64,000 bases of DNA, taken from assembly GCA_012861695.1 (NCBI GenBank), contig JAAOOA010000026.1, positions 15,943,937 to 16,007,936 on the forward strand. Reading direction: 5' to 3'. Below are positions 60,417 to 64,000 of this stretch, in pieces; position 1 is the first letter of the stretch, and each line of letters begins with the position of its first letter. The notes under the pieces were generated by a model that saw nothing but the letters and a program-made list of their open reading frames with translations, did not search any database and was not told the DNA's origin. The DNA is from Trematomus loennbergii (lineage: Eukaryota; Chordata; Actinopteri; Perciformes; Nototheniidae). Position numbers and translations under genes: made by a program.

Positions 60417-61041
60417 GGGTGATGTGGACACTTTTTCTAATTTAGATTCAGATTTAAGATTCTCCAGAAAAACTTCTACCAGTGATAGTTACATTCATCC
60501 AACACATTATCCTACAAGCATAACATTTTAACATACTGTCATATTTGAAATAAGAAAAATTAAGACTAAATCTAACCTCTGTTATGCTTCACCACAAAAA
60601 TGCTAAGCACCCAATCTGTTAAGTCATTCTTATAATAAGTGTATAGCCATCGTATTTGGGACCATTTTAAAGGCAGACGGCATATTCAACCAATTTGTGG
60701 AGCCAACATTACTTTAATTAGACGGGTAGCTGCAGCTAAAATCATTTGTCAACAGCAGAATTGATGAGAATGAGAAGCCCTCCATCTGAAATCAATCACA
60801 TATTGAAAAACCTGCTTTTGAGTGGTGAATATGTCACAGACATTGTAAAGTGCAGACGTGCTGTTTGCCAAAATTGAAAGCTTCCCAGTGTTGCAACAGT
60901 AACTAAGGGGTATGTAGCTTAGCAACCAGTCAAATATTGTATGTCCTGGATACCTAATGCACTGCTCTACCCTTCAGGACACTGCTTCAGACTGAAAACC
61001 AATTTATGTATGTGTCGTGTCCTTTTCATCCATGTGTGTAG
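60417..61041. other. Downstream flank or intron, nothing recognised
   Basis: AT-rich sequence between the MITE and the candidate exon at 61042. No feature identified. Confidence 0.4.
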
Positions 61042-61112
61042 TGTGCCATCCTCAGACAGCAGTACCATCCAAAAAGAGGAGCTGAATACAACTGTCATAA
61101 TAGCTTCACTCT
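61042..61112 (+). CDS. Possible further sfswap exon (weak)
   Basis: After the acceptor GTGTGTAG, phase-2 reading gives SVPSSDSSTIQKEELNTT and VIIASL, open to TGA at 61205-61207 if no donor is used, or to a GTGGGT donor at 61113. It is Ser-rich at first and phase-compatible with exon 17, and has faint similarity to the mammalian SQEKEAQISSAIVSS segment. The match is too weak to accept; it may be chance. Confidence 0.2.
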
Positions 61113-61207
61113 GGTGGGTAGAACTAAAGCCAGGCCTTGTCCATGATGTCAAAGGAATTCTTAATCCAGAACAGAGACTCGAAATATTAAATCTAAAGAG
61201 CCAGTGA

Positions 61208-61845
61208 TATGATGGCTAATATCCGACGTCTTTTCAGCTCCAAGGTCGTAAAGCACAAAGGCATTCAAGGCAACGGACACAGTGTCTTCTGAGGGCTCGG
61301 GGTTGTTGGTCTGCCGTTGAAGTTATTTCTGACAAAGAAACAATTAAAGCTGCATACATTAACTTCTGAAGATTAGAGGGCAAAATCTAGGGGATACGTG
61401 GTCTGCAAAATGATATCGTAGCTGAATCACTGGTGGTTTTTGGACATGACAAGTCAAACGGTCTAGTTCACAGAAGCAGGTTTAGTGTTATGAATTCTCT
61501 TTGAGTCAAATTCCCTTTTGGGTAGAAAGCAGCTGTGTGCAGAGAGTTCTGCTACAATGTGAATTTGTCAGCAAAGAGAGGAGGTGTTCGGACTGGGGCT
61601 GAAGTAAAGCTCATCATTAATCCAGAATAGGTCATGAGAAATTAATTCATTTGTCGATACACAAACCCCTTTGATTCAGTGGATTTAGAGAAGTGAGCCA
61701 ACCAATAAAAGCCAGCAAGAGGAAAGAATATCCTATTTCGAAAACAGAGGTAGAAAACATTTTAAGAATAGCAGGAAAGTTCTCCAATATGGATGTTTTT
61801 AATAATTATGATCAAAGTGTTTTTGTTACTTCTTTTTTTAAGTAA
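61208..61845. other. Unassigned sequence 3' of the last firm exon
   Basis: No coding exon matching the conserved SFSWAP C-terminus, and no polyadenylation context I could tie to the gene. Probably still intronic. Confidence 0.35.
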
Positions 61846-62104
61846 GGTACGTTTATTTATATTGCACATTTTCAGACACAGAGGCAATTCAAAGTGGTTT
61901 TCGTCATCATTAACACTTAACAAGAAGACAACAGAAAGGAACACAATAAATAAACATAATGGAATAACCGATTCATAAAAACCATGCATAAAAGAGATAC
62001 AGAATAGTTTAAAAACAACATTGTAAATACGGTAGGTGCTAAAACAAGTTAAAAGACTTCTGGGTAAGCAGATGAAAAAAGTAGTGTTTTTAGCCACGAC
62101 TTAA
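61846..62104. repeat. Teleost interspersed repeat fragment (TTTATTTATATTGCACATTT type)
   Basis: Contains GTTTATTTATATTGCACATT, CAGACACAGAGGCAATTCAA and AGTGGTTTT, later AACAAGTTAAAAGAC and GTGTTTTTAGCCACGACTT. I associate this order with a common fish repeat whose usual form has AGCACATTTC and GCAATTCAAAGTGCTTTAC. The MITE at 62105 sits at its end, in a TTAA. Confidence 0.55.
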
Positions 62105-62590
62105 AGTGGACCTATCATGCTATATTTGAATAATATAGTGTAGGACCATACCTATATAAGTCATATTTATACTTTTTTTTCAAAATACCAAACAGATCAT
62201 GCATTTTAGCCATGCCTCATTTCGCTCAATTTGAAAAATGTTAGCTCTGTTTTTGCAAGGGTTGATTCTGTGAGCAATAGCACCATCTAGAGGCCTGGCA
62301 TATGTACTACAGCGTCTCCAGCGCTTTTGAACGGCAATGCCGTGGTTGTCTCCTCCTGATTGGTGGAGTTGGCCCAATAGCCGTCGCGCCACTGTCCTGA
62401 CGTCAGGACAGTGTTCAAATCTGGATCAGTTTTTATCAGATCCGTTGCAGCCCCTTTTTTAGAGATTTGGGTATGGAGGAAAATAGAGAGGGTTGTGTTT
62501 TCTGACACTTGGTGAGTTCCCTGGAACACCGGGGACACATATTCATGTATAAAAGACGTACAAAAGTGCATTTTGCATGATAGGTCCCCT
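62105..62590. mobile_element. TTAA-flanked MITE, copy B of a family shared with 54974-55452
   Basis: 486 bp. Ends AGTGGACCTATCATGC and GCATGATAGGTCCCCT with TTAA on both sides (62101-62104 and 62591-62594), as for piggyBac-type targets. The interior carries AATACCAAACAGATCATGCAT and GGGGACACATATTCATGTAT as in copy A. Inside is a perfect 24-bp palindrome (62390-62413) centred on TGACGTCA. Confidence 0.82.
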
Positions 62591-62594
62591 TTAA

Positions 62595-64000
62595 AGTAGG
62601 GTGGTTTTCAGTCAGAAATCATGAGATTCAAGAAGTTAAGATGTTCAGAAATCTGTGAAATGCAAATAATCAGTTGTCTCATTCAAGTATTGTAAAAAAA
62701 CGATTCTTTATGCCGCCTCAGTCTGACAGAAAATCATACATATTTTTCCTAAAGCAATTTTAGACTGCCCATAAACCCATTTCCAATAGAACATTAGGGG
62801 GAAAGGAACATCCCGTCGCCTGGGTTACAACTGCAGCAACAAATTAGCTTGAATATTTTAAAAAGTTCATGTATGGAATAATCTCAGTCGAGGACAGCAG
62901 GAAATCCTTGGGAGCATCAGCCAGGCGTACGTCAGGATGATTTGATAGCTCAAGGCCAGCGTGATCGCAGGGGGATACTCCTGTATTTACACATCATTTT
63001 TTGCAATATTTAAAATAAAGTGGTGTAATCCAGAGGAAAAGACAAAGTGTTAACATGTTATTTCATAAAATGATTAACAACAAATGAACTGCTACTGCTG
63101 TGAAGATAAATTCAAGAAAAACTCAGTCATCTGCTCTTTAACAATATGATAATGTAATCAACAGCCTTTTGTCTGCCACTTGTTGTAATTCACTCCATAA
63201 CGACCCAACAGACACCATCAAGAAAGAGGTCAACAATTTATTGTCAGTGCTTTCAAAAGACGTTTGTCCTTTTGAATAAAACATCAAATCTGTCAAGCTT
63301 CTTATCACCGGCGTAAAATACATACATTCCTTCAAATGTCTTATTTTTAACATTTCACTGTCAGTGGGGAAGTAGAATTCTGTTTGGAGGGTAATTTGAT
63401 GCAAATCTCTTATTTAGTTATGCCAGTCATATAAATAGGCAAACATCAGTTTCTGCACCTTATTTAAAGCTCTATAGACCTTATGCTCCACATCTTTACG
63501 GATCATGTAATTATATAAACATGTTTTAAATCACTGAGTGACCACCACAACAGAAACACCTGTAGGCCAAATGCATTGTATTTACCTAGCCCTGGGTAAA
63601 TGCTGCCATAGTGTTATACTTTATCATAGTTTCCACAGTTTTTGTCATCATTCTTATTAGTTTTACAAATTCACTCTCTGTTAGAGGGTTATACGTCCAG
63701 AATAATCATAAATAAAAGCACATAATGTGAAAGAAGCTGCAATAACAGTTTTTAGATGTCATGAAAAATGCATTTTGCAGATAAATGATGTCCTGCTTTG
63801 GTTTTATTCGCTCCTCCAGCCTTCCAATACAAGCTGTTAGATTTGGAAGAGGCCGTGTTATTGTGTTGGTAAATCAATACCAATGCATTATTAAAAGTGA
63901 ATTTGCGCATCTGATTTGAGCAAATGTTTAGCGAGTAGTAAACAGAAGTGTTTGTGAGTCTTTGATTTGTGGAACCCAGAACTTTTAGATAACTGATGTT
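62595..64000. other. 3' end of window, no gene recognised
   Basis: AT-rich, no exon of SFSWAP C-terminal type or of another gene recognised on either strand. The minus-strand frame at 63138-63404 has no homology. May be intron or flank. Confidence 0.4.

Overview
The window is vertebrate nuclear DNA, almost certainly from a teleost fish. It is AT-rich, carries GT-AG split genes and contains fish-type interspersed repeats (an L2-clade LINE, PIF/Harbinger-like, hAT-like and TTAA-target MITEs). The only host gene I can support is sfswap (splicing factor SWAP, vertebrate homologue of Drosophila suppressor-of-white-apricot), on the + strand. I followed 17 coding exons from the ATG at 24934 to 59419. 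They encode, in order, the N-terminal DRY_EERY region, SURP1, a Pro/Ala-rich linker, SURP2, the conserved FAP-FAI / EKNRV block, a charged helical segment and the RS-rich tail. The final coding exon or exons were not identified with confidence.

Layout: 1-24.7 kb is intergenic or far-upstream DNA with no recognisable gene. It holds a small L2 scrap (about 947-983), a Harbinger-like MITE (1014-3035) split by a 5'-truncated L2 LINE (1265-2940), a hAT MITE with an 8-bp target duplication (4577-4904), a LINE-like 3' tail (about 20930-21130) and a ~1 kb inverted-repeat element ending in a 51-bp palindrome (23099-24129). The sfswap promoter and 5' UTR lie at about 24.7-24.93 kb, with a YY1-type ATGGCGG site. 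The gene then runs to at least 59.4 kb. Its introns carry a second copy of the split MITE (30401-30726), a TTAA-flanked MITE (40627-40976), a hAT element with a BED-finger remnant (41536-42052) and further MITEs (about 54974-55452, 55548-55973, 60098-60413, 62105-62590).

The most notable observation is that the sfswap reading frame is broken three times in an otherwise well-conserved gene with consistent splice phases: one base short in a G run in exon 5 (SURP1), one base over (or two short) in exon 8, and one base short in a C run in exon 9. Two of the three lie in homopolymers, so uncorrected long-read assembly error is the simplest explanation; true gene decay cannot be excluded from sequence alone. 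Other points of interest are an exon-10 splice donor embedded in a G-rich/(GT)19/13-bp minisatellite array, a 20-bp-stem-class hairpin just upstream of the exon-5 branch region, a fish-expanded Arg-Asp/Arg-Glu block in exon 15, and several transposon-borne TGACGTCA (CRE) sites. I found no new multi-gene biological system, CRISPR array, tRNA or rRNA gene.
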